In this document: positions 8,568 to 16,701 of the stretch, piece after piece
How the letters are laid out: every line of letters begins with the position of its first letter
Numbering within the stretch: position 1 is the stretch's first letter
Notes under the pieces: model-generated
Databases searched by the model: none
The model's input: the letters and a program-made list of their open reading frames with translations, nothing else
What the model was told of the DNA's origin: nothing
From: Rheinheimera sp. 1928-s
Lineage (GTDB): Bacteria > Pseudomonadota > Gammaproteobacteria > Enterobacterales > Alteromonadaceae
DNA: 64,000 nt
NCBI RefSeq assembly: GCF_029269265.1
Contig: NZ_JARIXP010000001.1
Span: 60,398-124,397, forward strand
Direction of reading: 5' to 3'
Made by a program: the position numbers and the translations under genes

Positions 8568-9042
8568 CAATTTTTTCCTTAAAAATCCGTTTAAATGACC
8601 CGTTAATTTCCCGAAAGATACAGACATCTTTTTGACCAATAATCACAAAGACTAACTGTCTGTCAGGGTTACGTTTTATGCATTTCTTCCAATCAGTAAT
8701 ATCAATATTCGATGGGGTAGGTGTTGGTTCAGGATGTGTGTGCCATGTGCCCAAGTAGCCTAGTTTGCCATGCGAACTTTCGTAATAAGAATCAACTGAT
8801 TTTTGGTGGTGAGGGGCACGCATATTAAAGTTAACTCTGGTAGCAGAATCTTCTTTCTGAGGGGTAGTACAGTGTTCTAGCCAAAACTCGTTAGCGTCAG
8901 CGGATTGAGAGCCAATTAATGCTCCAAAAGCTTCACTTCTATCACGCGACACCTGCCTGTATGAATACCAAAGAGCAATTAGCTCTTCTGAAAGGTAAAT
9001 TTTCGTATCTTTGATGCCCGTATCTTGTTCAATGAGTGCAGA
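8560..9042 (-). CDS. cap3: CBASS Cap3: JAB/JAMM-type isopeptidase
   Basis: This 160-residue protein has the JAMM metal-binding core: a Glu in SEAFGAL, then H-x-H-P in TWHTHPEP and S-x2-D in SNID. Cap3 proteins cut the bond that Cap2 forms between the CD-NTase C-terminus and target proteins, so Cap3 counteracts CBASS priming. The ATG at 9042 overlaps the end of cap2 by 14 bases and follows GAGGA; an upstream in-frame ATG at 9078 is less likely. Gene order (synthase, Cap2, Cap3, effector) is that of type II CBASS. Confidence 0.88.
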   Translation of the reverse strand, partial: SALIEQDTGIKDTKIYLSEELIALWYSYRQVSRDRSEAFGALIGSQSADANEFWLEHCTTPQKEDSATRVNFNMRAPHHQKSVDSYYESSHGKLGYLGTWHTHPEPTPTPSNIDITDWKKCIKRNPDRQLVFVIIGQKDVCIFREINGSFKRIFKEKIDD

Positions 9043-10756
9043 CATCGCAGTCCTCATCAACCAAAGGTAAGTATTCAAGCGAACTGCTGAAATTGTAGTA
9101 ACGATGAGTCATCCTGATGCCCTCCGCCATTGCATCTTCATCTAAACCCTTCCAACTGACTTTGCAGGACTTCGTTTGTTTGCCTTCCAAATACCGAATG
9201 GCCAAATTTGCTGCCATGACAGCAGTTTGAGCAGAACTTGCTGCGCCATATGAGATAAATTGTTCTCCACAGCCAGCGATGTTTTTCATGGTTACCTGGT
9301 TGGGTTCGATAAAATTCATGTTCGACACTAGCCCTCTTGCACCTGTTTCTTGGCAAACGTAAGAGCACAATAAGCATCCCTCCGTACTAGGGATATCTAA
9401 TGTTGCATGGCCACCAACGCCAAAACCTTCTAACCAACTGTTAATGACAGCAACTTTTGAGTTGTTATCCAAAAGGTATTGTTTAAACAACCGTTCCTGG
9501 GTCGGATTGCCGATAGCAATGACGATCAGGTCAAAATCATTCATACGGTTACTGCGAGCAAACTCCATCAGTTTATCTAATTTCCATTGTGCACAAGACC
9601 AAGGAAATTGTCGTTGAAGAGCGACACTTAGGGCTACGGTTTTGAATGCTCCCACCCAATGCTGTTCTAAAATATGGCGATACAGATTATTGATTTCGTA
9701 TAGATCAGGATCTACTAACGTTAAATATCTGACTCCGGCAGCAGACAACTTATGCGCAATTTCACTGCCTACTGAACCAATGCCTATCACGGCTACCTTT
9801 TTGTCTGCTAACGGCAGAATGCCACCACCACGTTCCACAGTATTCTCTTTATTGAATAACCGTATAGGTAAAGCTTCCAATTTCCAGTTTTTTAGCTTTT
9901 CATCTGATAGTGGTAGCGCCTTTTTGGCTTTACCGCTAAGTTTCAGTGCGAACCAAGTTCGTTCATCATTAACAGTTTTGGCGGTAAACACGACCCAATA
10001 AGCAGTTTCACGCCATTGACCGTATTTTTGTTGTAATTCACTTCTAACCTTTATCGGGAGCGAAGATATTGTATTTAAATACCATTCTTCGAGAGCATCT
10101 GAATTTTTAGGTGCAGGAGTTAGTGTCTCGATTGGAATCACAACTGCTTTTCCTGCTATGCGTCGATTATCCTTAGCTATAGACAACCGAATATCACTGA
10201 TACCCGAAAGCGAATCATCAGCCGGATGAACCATATAGTGGCTTTCGATGCCAAATTGTTTGCCATCCACTGGGCTATATACCGATAACGTTTGTAGGGC
10301 TGGCCTTGCGATATTTGCCAACAAGGGTTTAAAGCTATCTGGAGCACAGATTCGCAACCATTCACTGGAGAACTCACGAAGCAATTCACTATGGTTCCAA
10401 TCTGGATTCGTTATGCACTTCTCTAACAACGAGATATGCCTCCGAAGCGATTCTTCTACAACCAATAGTGGTTGTTCGAAATTTACTGACAGCGACTCTG
10501 GAGCATTAACACACACAGTGCCAATCTGAATCTCTGAATCTTCATGAACAGAGACATGAGCCAACCTGCCAATGGAATCAGGGTTAATTAAGAAAAATTC
10601 GGGCAGGCTGTAGTAAGGAGGATCTGCTACTAGCATTAATTGTATCTCATGATTAAGGATCGTAGTTTCCACTACTATCCTCTCTCCTCCAGCTACTTCA
10701 CTGATTGTGCAGTAGAACCCCTGGTTGATAAGGTGCTGTTTTATTTCGCTTAGCAC
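9029..10756 (-). CDS. cap2: CBASS Cap2: E1-E2 fusion conjugating enzyme
   Basis: The protein of about 575 residues has an E2-like N-terminal third with a Cys in the IGTVCVN segment, then an E1/ThiF-like adenylation domain with the nucleotide loop VIGIGSVGSEIA near residues 322-333. Cys-rich segments follow (CLLCSYVC and the terminal CDVC). Cap2 attaches the C-terminus of the CD-NTase to other proteins, which primes signalling. The likely start is GTG at 10756, one base after the synthase stop and preceded by AGGGGG; a TTG at 10780 is an alternative. The family shares ancestry with ThiF, which also occurs in this window (52990-53721). Confidence 0.88.
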   Translation of the reverse strand: MLSEIKQHLINQGFYCTISEVAGGERIVVETTILNHEIQLMLVADPPYYSLPEFFLINPDSIGRLAHVSVHEDSEIQIGTVCVNAPESLSVNFEQPLLVVEESLRRHISLLEKCITNPDWNHSELLREFSSEWLRICAPDSFKPLLANIARPALQTLSVYSPVDGKQFGIESHYMVHPADDSLSGISDIRLSIAKDNRRIAGKAVVIPIETLTPAPKNSDALEEWYLNTISSLPIKVRSELQQKYGQWRETAYWVVFTAKTVNDERTWFALKLSGKAKKALPLSDEKLKNWKLEALPIRLFNKENTVERGGGILPLADKKVAVIGIGSVGSEIAHKLSAAGVRYLTLVDPDLYEINNLYRHILEQHWVGAFKTVALSVALQRQFPWSCAQWKLDKLMEFARSNRMNDFDLIVIAIGNPTQERLFKQYLLDNNSKVAVINSWLEGFGVGGHATLDIPSTEGCLLCSYVCQETGARGLVSNMNFIEPNQVTMKNIAGCGEQFISYGAASSAQTAVMAANLAIRYLEGKQTKSCKVSWKGLDEDAMAEGIRMTHRYYNFSSSLEYLPLVDEDCDVCTH

Positions 10757-10757
10757 A

Positions 10758-11789
10758 CTATGCCCCCTGTGACGTTCCAACTACACCAGCGCTACTGTAA
10801 GCCACTTTTTTGGCATTACTGTCTTGCTCCTTTTCTGGCACTTCAAAGTCATCACCGAAAAGCCCTTGCAAGATTTCACATTGTTTACGCAAAGAGTCTT
10901 CGCTTAATGCTTGATCAAGTTTAGCCAGCATCGCATTCAGCTTGTTATAGAGCTGTGTTCCCGTGTCAATACTGCTGTTTTCAAACACATTTCTGTATGG
11001 TTGAACCGGTAACCGCACATTGACCTTGTACTTACCATCATCAACCCACTGGAAATAATTGGCATTTAAAATTGCTGAAACAGTGTCGCGTAGCGATTGC
11101 AAGTCACTGACTTTGCCGTCATTGCTGATAGATGGACGGAACTTATCTTTCAACATTAGTGTTAGTCCAATTGAAAACACTTTTTTGCCCACATTTTGGC
11201 CGAATTTTTCGTCTCTCCAGCGTTTTACGTATCTGATCAAACGTTTAACCTGTCTGATTTTCAGATCTGCTGAGCCGATGTATTGGCTGCTATCATTAAT
11301 ATGTTCTATCAGTTTTTTTGGCTCGGAAGGAGACCACACACGGTTTTCTGCATTTGAGTTTAATTTACCTACTGCCAGTTCATACTGCTGACCTCGTTTC
11401 CGGTATATGACAATGTCGATATGCAGGTTTAAATTCATGTAGTCAGCAGTGACACAAGGCTTTTTGATTCTTGCGTTTTTAAAACCGCGCTTTTCCAAAA
11501 CTTTTAGCACAAGTTTTTTAACTTCAACCGGATCATCAGGAGCATTATCTGCATCAATAACAACTGCTCTATCGATATCAAAGTCAGCCACTGGGTGCTT
11601 TATGCCTGTGTGCGTGCTTAAAGAACCCTGAATAAAAGTTTCTATTATTGGGTAACCGGCATTTTTAAATTCATCCCTTAAATCATCCAGGATGCTGGAA
11701 TCCTTCGACCTGGCCTCTCGGTAAGTATCATCCTCTCGTCCCAATTTTATTTTGTCGTGAAATTTAATGAATTTGTTTTGCATAGACAT
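10758..11789 (-). CDS. cdn: CBASS cyclic-oligonucleotide synthase (CD-NTase)
   Basis: The 343-residue nucleotidyltransferase has the Gly-Ser motif QGSLSTHTG (G55, S56) and the acidic residues DFDID (69-73) and Asp125 in HIDIVIY, all in CD-NTase order. On phage infection such enzymes make cyclic di- or trinucleotides that activate Cap5. The C-terminus ends in SQGA; a small-residue tail fits Cap2-mediated conjugation through the C-terminal carboxylate. It is the first gene of the operon, divergent from the WYL regulator. The clade cannot be fixed by eye. Confidence 0.88.
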   Translation of the reverse strand: MSMQNKFIKFHDKIKLGREDDTYREARSKDSSILDDLRDEFKNAGYPIIETFIQGSLSTHTGIKHPVADFDIDRAVVIDADNAPDDPVEVKKLVLKVLEKRGFKNARIKKPCVTADYMNLNLHIDIVIYRKRGQQYELAVGKLNSNAENRVWSPSEPKKLIEHINDSSQYIGSADLKIRQVKRLIRYVKRWRDEKFGQNVGKKVFSIGLTLMLKDKFRPSISNDGKVSDLQSLRDTVSAILNANYFQWVDDGKYKVNVRLPVQPYRNVFENSSIDTGTQLYNKLNAMLAKLDQALSEDSLRKQCEILQGLFGDDFEVPEKEQDSNAKKVAYSSAGVVGTSQGA

Positions 11790-12104
11790 AGTTAGATATC
11801 TCCAGTTAAAAGCATTCTACTGTTTGCCAAAAAATGGCAGACTTCTTGGTGTCGTAGCATCTTTATTCTCCTTTCTGAGCGCCTTTGAGCGGGTGCTTAT
11901 CAGATGTTTTAACATCCATTAATTGACCAATGTCAGCGTCTCGTTTTACCTAATCCCTTCTAGGGGCTTGAGTTTGCGACTGCCCCATAATAATCATATG
12001 TTGCGATACTTAAGCTATTTATATATGATCATTTTGATGATGTAAAGTTATATTTTTTGTTTTACTATGTGCTCATTACAACGATAAAATCAGGTAGGGA
12101 ATGC
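11790..12104. promoter_or_regulatory. Divergent promoter region between CBASS and the WYL/type I RM operon
   Basis: For the plus strand a promoter is visible: TTGCGA at 12001-12006, a 17-bp spacer, then TATGAT at 12024-12029. It lies between an inverted repeat, ATCATAT (11993-11999) and ATATGAT (12023-12029), whose centres are 30 bp apart. This is a candidate operator for the WYL protein. A minus-strand promoter for the CBASS genes must also lie here, but I could not assign it. Confidence 0.5.
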
Positions 12105-13001
12105 ATGAAAGATATCAATGATTTACCGAAAAATGTTCATGACAGGCTTGAGTACCTTGAGTTTATGCTGCGTTTTAGGGGGTGGGTTTCTCGTGCTGAT
12201 TTGACTGAACGGTTTGGCTTGGGCGAAGCCGCTGCCACAAGGGACATTAGACTTTACCGCGAGCATGCAGAGAAAAATCTGAAGTTAAATCAAAAAACTA
12301 AAAAATATGAAATTAACGAGGACACTTTTACTCCACTCTTTGCGTTTTCAATTCAAAGTGCTCTTTCTAAATTGCGAACAACTACTGTAGCGGAAGCATT
12401 GGGTCTCTCAGAGTTTGATGGGGTTATGAGTCCACCGCGATTAGCATACCCTTCTGTGGAAGTTCTTTCGGCAGTGACGCGTGCGATTTCCTCATCCGTT
12501 GCGCTCAGGGTTACTTACAAAGCGGTAAAAAGCGGTCAATCTGAAAAGTTGCTATATCCATTGGCTATTTTTGACAACGGTATTCATTGGTATTTAAGAG
12601 CTTTTGACCCGGATAAAAATGAATATAGAGTGTATGCACTGACGCGCTTTGTTTCTGTTGAGATGGCTCATGACACTCGTGTGAAGATAGAAATTAAAAA
12701 TCAGGATCACCAATGGACCCGGATGGTGGAACTCGAACTTGTTTCACATCCGAATCCAAAAAATGTCAGAACCCCAGAAACCATAACTCATGACTTCAAT
12801 ATGAAGGATGGCAAGCTAAAGTTGACGGTCAGGGCAACAGTTGTGGGCTATTGGCTAAGGCATTGGAACGTTGATTGCACTGAAGACCATAGTCTCGAAG
12901 GGTTTCATTATCAATTGTGGTTGAAAAACCATCAAACACTTTACGGCGTAGAGAGCAGAAACCTTGCTCCAGGCCTTTCCGAATATCACGAACAGAATTA
13001 A
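12105..13001 (+). CDS. WYL-domain transcription regulator, CapW/BrxR type
   Basis: About 298 residues: an N-terminal winged helix (LEYLEFMLRFRGWVSRADLTERFGLG region), a WYL domain (YPLAIFDNGIHWYLRAFD, with an Arg-Tyr-Ala segment after it) and a C-terminal WCX-like part. CapW and BrxR proteins of this layout repress CBASS, BREX or RM genes and are thought to release DNA on sensing DNA damage or nucleic-acid ligands. The ATG at 12105 with AGGGA upstream is preferred over a TTG at 12057. The gene is divergent from the CBASS operon and 29 bp upstream of hsdM, so it could control both systems. Confidence 0.85.
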   Translation: MKDINDLPKNVHDRLEYLEFMLRFRGWVSRADLTERFGLGEAAATRDIRLYREHAEKNLKLNQKTKKYEINEDTFTPLFAFSIQSALSKLRTTTVAEALGLSEFDGVMSPPRLAYPSVEVLSAVTRAISSSVALRVTYKAVKSGQSEKLLYPLAIFDNGIHWYLRAFDPDKNEYRVYALTRFVSVEMAHDTRVKIEIKNQDHQWTRMVELELVSHPNPKNVRTPETITHDFNMKDGKLKLTVRATVVGYWLRHWNVDCTEDHSLEGFHYQLWLKNHQTLYGVESRNLAPGLSEYHEQN

Positions 13002-13030
13002 TGAGCAGCGAAGCTCAAGAGGTTTAATTA

Positions 13031-15418
13031 ATGGATCACGGCGTACACAATAAATTAGTTAGTTTCATATGGGGTATTGCAGATGACTGTCTGCGTGATG
13101 TTTATGTTCGTGGCAAGTACCGTGACGTCATTCTTCCAATGGTAGTTCTTCGCCGTCTCGATACGTTACTGGAGATAAATAAAGAGATCGTACTTGCTGA
13201 AGTTAGGTATCAAAAAGAAGAAATGGATGCGACAGAACTCGATGATGAGGCTTTAAAAGCAGCGTCAGGACAAGTATTTTACAACATTTCGAAATGGACA
13301 CTTAAAAGTCTGTTCTCGACAGCTACTAACAACCAGCAAATCTTACTAGCTAACTTTGAGGAATACCTCAACGGTTTTAGTTCTAACGTGAAGGAAATCA
13401 TTGATCGCTTTGAGTTAAAATCCAAAATCCGTCACATGGCTGGCAAGGACGTGTTGTTAGATGTACTGGAAAAGTTTGTCTCCCCCTATATCAACCTTAC
13501 GCCAAATCCAGCTGAAGACCCCGATGGCAATAAATTACCTGCGCTGACCAATTTAGGCATGGGCTATGTATTTGAAGAGCTGATCCGTAAATTTAACGAA
13601 GAGAACAATGAGGAGGCTGGAGAACACTTCACTCCACGTGAAGTTATTGAGTTAATGACTCACCTCGTGTTTGATCCCATAAAAGACGAGTTACCACTGA
13701 CCATTTCTATTTACGATCCTGCCTGCGGCAGTGGCGGTATGCTGACCGAGTCGCAAAATTTCATCGAAGAAAAGTATCCGTCGTCCAATCGCGATATTTA
13801 TTTATTCGGAAAAGAAATTAACGACGAAACCTATGCCATCTGTAAGTCTGACATGATGATTAAGGGTAACAACCCTGAGAACATCAAAGTTGGTTCCACT
13901 CTTTCCACCGACGAGTTCGCCTCAGATCGTTTTGACTTTATGCTGTCAAATCCACCGTATGGGAAAAGCTGGGCGTCAGAACAGAAAAATATCAAAGATG
14001 AAGGTGAGGTTATAGATCCGCGTTTTAAAGTAGAACTAACTGATTACTGGGGGAATAAAGAAACCGTTGATGCAACACCCCGCTCCAGCGATGGACAACT
14101 CCTCTTCCTGATGGAAATGGTCAGTAAAATGAAGTCTCCGGACGTCAGCTCTCTAGGTAGTCGTATTGCTTCGGTACACAACGGCTCCAGCTTATTTACC
14201 GGTGATGCCGGTGGCGGTGAAAGCAATATTCGTCGCTATATTATCGAAAACGATATGCTCGATGCCATAGTGCAGCTGCCTAATAACCTGTTTTACAACA
14301 CCGGTATTACCACCTACATTTGGCTGCTGAATAACAAAAAGCCAGCCAACAGAAAAGGTAAGGTGCAACTCATCGATGCCAGCTTATTGTATCGCAAGCT
14401 ACGTAAGAACCTGGGCAATAAAAACTGCGAATTTGCCCCAGAGCATATTGAAGAAATCACCCAGACCTATCTGGATTGTGTGGCTATTGAGCGCAAACTT
14501 GACGAGAACAAGGACCCAATTGGTATCGCCAGTCAGGTATTTGAAAACAAGGATTTTGGTTACTACAAAGTCACTATTGAAAGGCCGGACCGTCGTAAAG
14601 CCAAATTTACCTCTGATGTGATAGGGCCTTTGCGTTTTGATAAGTCATTACACGACGTAATGAAGTACCTGTATGAGGAATATGGCGATAACGTCTACGA
14701 AAAAGGTTTCTTAAAAGGTATCAGCAAAGACGTCCTTGAATGGTTTGAAGAAAAGGACATCAGTATTAACACTAAAGCAAAGGCTAAACTGCTGGATGAA
14801 AAATATTGGCAGAAGCTGCGCGATAATCTTGAAACCGCCAAAATGCTACTGAGTCAGATTGGTACAGAAGAGTTTAGTGATTTTAACTTGTTTAAAGATA
14901 AAGTCGATTCGGTACTCAAAGCGAAAAACATCAAGCTTTCTGCACCGGAAAAAAATGCCATTCTTAACGCAGTAAGCTGGTACGACGAGAGTGCCGTAAA
15001 GGTCGTGAAAAAGGTAGTTAAGCTCTCAGGCAGTAAACTAGGTGAATTGCTCGACTATTTAAGGTGTGATCAAAGTGAACTGGCAGACTATGGTTATTAT
15101 CCCACTGGCAAAGCCGGTGAGTTTGTCACCTATGAATCCAGCTCCGATTTACGTGATGCCGAGTCGATTCCTCTAAAAGATAGCATTTATCGCTATTTCA
15201 TAACAGAGGTTAAACCTCATGTAGAAGAAGCATGGATCAATCTGGATAGCACCAAAATTGGCTATGAAATCAGTTTTAATAAGTACTTCTACCAGCATAA
15301 ACCTTTACGCTCGCTGGAAGCAGTTGCCAAAGATATTATTAGGTTGGAGCAAAAGGCCGAAGGTTTAATAGCTCAGATATTAGGTGTAGGTATAGCCGAT
15401 GTTCAGGGAGATGTCTGA
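13031..15418 (+). CDS. hsdM: Type I restriction-modification methylase subunit
   Basis: The 795-residue protein has the SAM-binding motif DPACGSGG (229-236) and the catalytic NPPY (307-310) of N6-adenine methylases. It also has the N-terminal helical HsdM domain. The C-terminal 300 residues are longer than in classical HsdM of about 500 residues. With HsdS it methylates adenines in a bipartite site and protects host DNA. GAGG lies before the ATG. The stop overlaps the hsdS start (TGATG). Intact motifs contrast with the degenerate HsdM-like protein at 23880-25262. Confidence 0.93.
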   Translation: MDHGVHNKLVSFIWGIADDCLRDVYVRGKYRDVILPMVVLRRLDTLLEINKEIVLAEVRYQKEEMDATELDDEALKAASGQVFYNISKWTLKSLFSTATNNQQILLANFEEYLNGFSSNVKEIIDRFELKSKIRHMAGKDVLLDVLEKFVSPYINLTPNPAEDPDGNKLPALTNLGMGYVFEELIRKFNEENNEEAGEHFTPREVIELMTHLVFDPIKDELPLTISIYDPACGSGGMLTESQNFIEEKYPSSNRDIYLFGKEINDETYAICKSDMMIKGNNPENIKVGSTLSTDEFASDRFDFMLSNPPYGKSWASEQKNIKDEGEVIDPRFKVELTDYWGNKETVDATPRSSDGQLLFLMEMVSKMKSPDVSSLGSRIASVHNGSSLFTGDAGGGESNIRRYIIENDMLDAIVQLPNNLFYNTGITTYIWLLNNKKPANRKGKVQLIDASLLYRKLRKNLGNKNCEFAPEHIEEITQTYLDCVAIERKLDENKDPIGIASQVFENKDFGYYKVTIERPDRRKAKFTSDVIGPLRFDKSLHDVMKYLYEEYGDNVYEKGFLKGISKDVLEWFEEKDISINTKAKAKLLDEKYWQKLRDNLETAKMLLSQIGTEEFSDFNLFKDKVDSVLKAKNIKLSAPEKNAILNAVSWYDESAVKVVKKVVKLSGSKLGELLDYLRCDQSELADYGYYPTGKAGEFVTYESSSDLRDAESIPLKDSIYRYFITEVKPHVEEAWINLDSTKIGYEISFNKYFYQHKPLRSLEAVAKDIIRLEQKAEGLIAQILGVGIADVQGDV

Positions 15419-16689
15419 TGGGATCATTAGCTACAAAGCCTCGGTACGATGCATACAAAGACTCTCGCGAAGGGTGGATTGGAGAAATACCAAGTCATTG
15501 GCACGTTCAAAAGCTGAAACACTTATTTTATGAAAAAAAGCATACTTCAAATCCTACATTGGGCTGCGGCGCGATTAGTTTTGGGGAAGTGATATCAAAG
15601 GACGATGACAAGATACCTTTATCAACTAAAGCCTCTTACCAAGAAGTATTGAGTGGTGAGATCCTCATCAATCCGTTAAACCTGAATTACGATTTGAAGA
15701 GTTTGCGAATCGCATTATCTAGAATCGATGTTGTAGTTAGTGCTGGGTATATCGTCATCAAAGAAAAGACTGATATTGATAAGGGATATTTTAAATATCT
15801 TTTGCATCGATATGATGTTGCCAACATGAAACTTCTCGGCTCAGGGGTCCGACAAACTATTAACTTCCACCATATTGCCAATAGCCAGCTAGTCCTGCCT
15901 ATTAAGTCTGAACAGGTTGCTATCTCAAGGTTTTTAGATCAGAAATCAGCGCAGATTTATGAAGCGATTGCTATAAAAGAGAAGCAAATCGCTCTGCTAA
16001 AAGAGCGTAAGCAAATCATTATCCAGCAAGCCGTTACCCAAGGGCTAGATCCAAATGTGCCGATGAAAGACTCCGGTGTAGGTTGGATTGGACGAATACC
16101 CGCTAACTGGGAAGTAAGAAAAAGTAAATACCTCTTCACTCAAAGAAAAGAACGAGCTTGGAAAAGTGATGTTCAATTATCTGCAACTCAAGCTTATGGC
16201 GTGATCCCTCAGAGCGAATATGAGGCATTGTCAGGTAATACTGTAGTCAAGATTCAATTCCATCTAGATAAACGAAAGCATGTTGAGAAAGATGATTTTG
16301 TAATCAGCATGAGGAGCTTTCAAGGTGGATTAGAGAGAGCTTGGTCAAGCGGCTGCATACGATCTTCTTACGTTATTCTGAGGTCATTAGAAGAAATAAA
16401 TCCAGATTTTTATGGTTACTTATTGAAACTACCTAGCTATATCAAGGCATTGCAAAGAACAGGAAGTTTTATTCGAGATGGTCAGGATTTAAACTTTGAT
16501 AACTTTGCTCAGGTGGATTTATTTATACCGCCTATTGAAGAACAATGTGAAATCGCGAACTATGTCAAAGGATTTATGGTTTCGTCCGACAAAGGAATAG
16601 CACTGCTTCAGGAACAAATAGAAAAACTCAAAGAATACAAAGCCACGCTAATTCATAGTGCTGTTACCGGAAAAATCAAATTAGTATAA
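15418..16689 (+). CDS. hsdS: Type I restriction-modification specificity subunit
   Basis: The 423-residue HsdS has two target-recognition domains. Each starts with a similar segment (GWIGEIPSHWHV near 20 and GWIGRIPANWEV near 220), followed by coiled-coil spacers rich in Lys/Glu (KEKQIALLKERKQ; EQIEKLKEYKA). The two halves would read the two parts of an asymmetric bipartite site; the site cannot be deduced from sequence. It is translationally coupled to hsdM, and hsdR follows after 12 bp. Confidence 0.93.
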   Translation: MGSLATKPRYDAYKDSREGWIGEIPSHWHVQKLKHLFYEKKHTSNPTLGCGAISFGEVISKDDDKIPLSTKASYQEVLSGEILINPLNLNYDLKSLRIALSRIDVVVSAGYIVIKEKTDIDKGYFKYLLHRYDVANMKLLGSGVRQTINFHHIANSQLVLPIKSEQVAISRFLDQKSAQIYEAIAIKEKQIALLKERKQIIIQQAVTQGLDPNVPMKDSGVGWIGRIPANWEVRKSKYLFTQRKERAWKSDVQLSATQAYGVIPQSEYEALSGNTVVKIQFHLDKRKHVEKDDFVISMRSFQGGLERAWSSGCIRSSYVILRSLEEINPDFYGYLLKLPSYIKALQRTGSFIRDGQDLNFDNFAQVDLFIPPIEEQCEIANYVKGFMVSSDKGIALLQEQIEKLKEYKATLIHSAVTGKIKLV

Positions 16690-16701
16690 CAAGGAGGTAA
16701 G

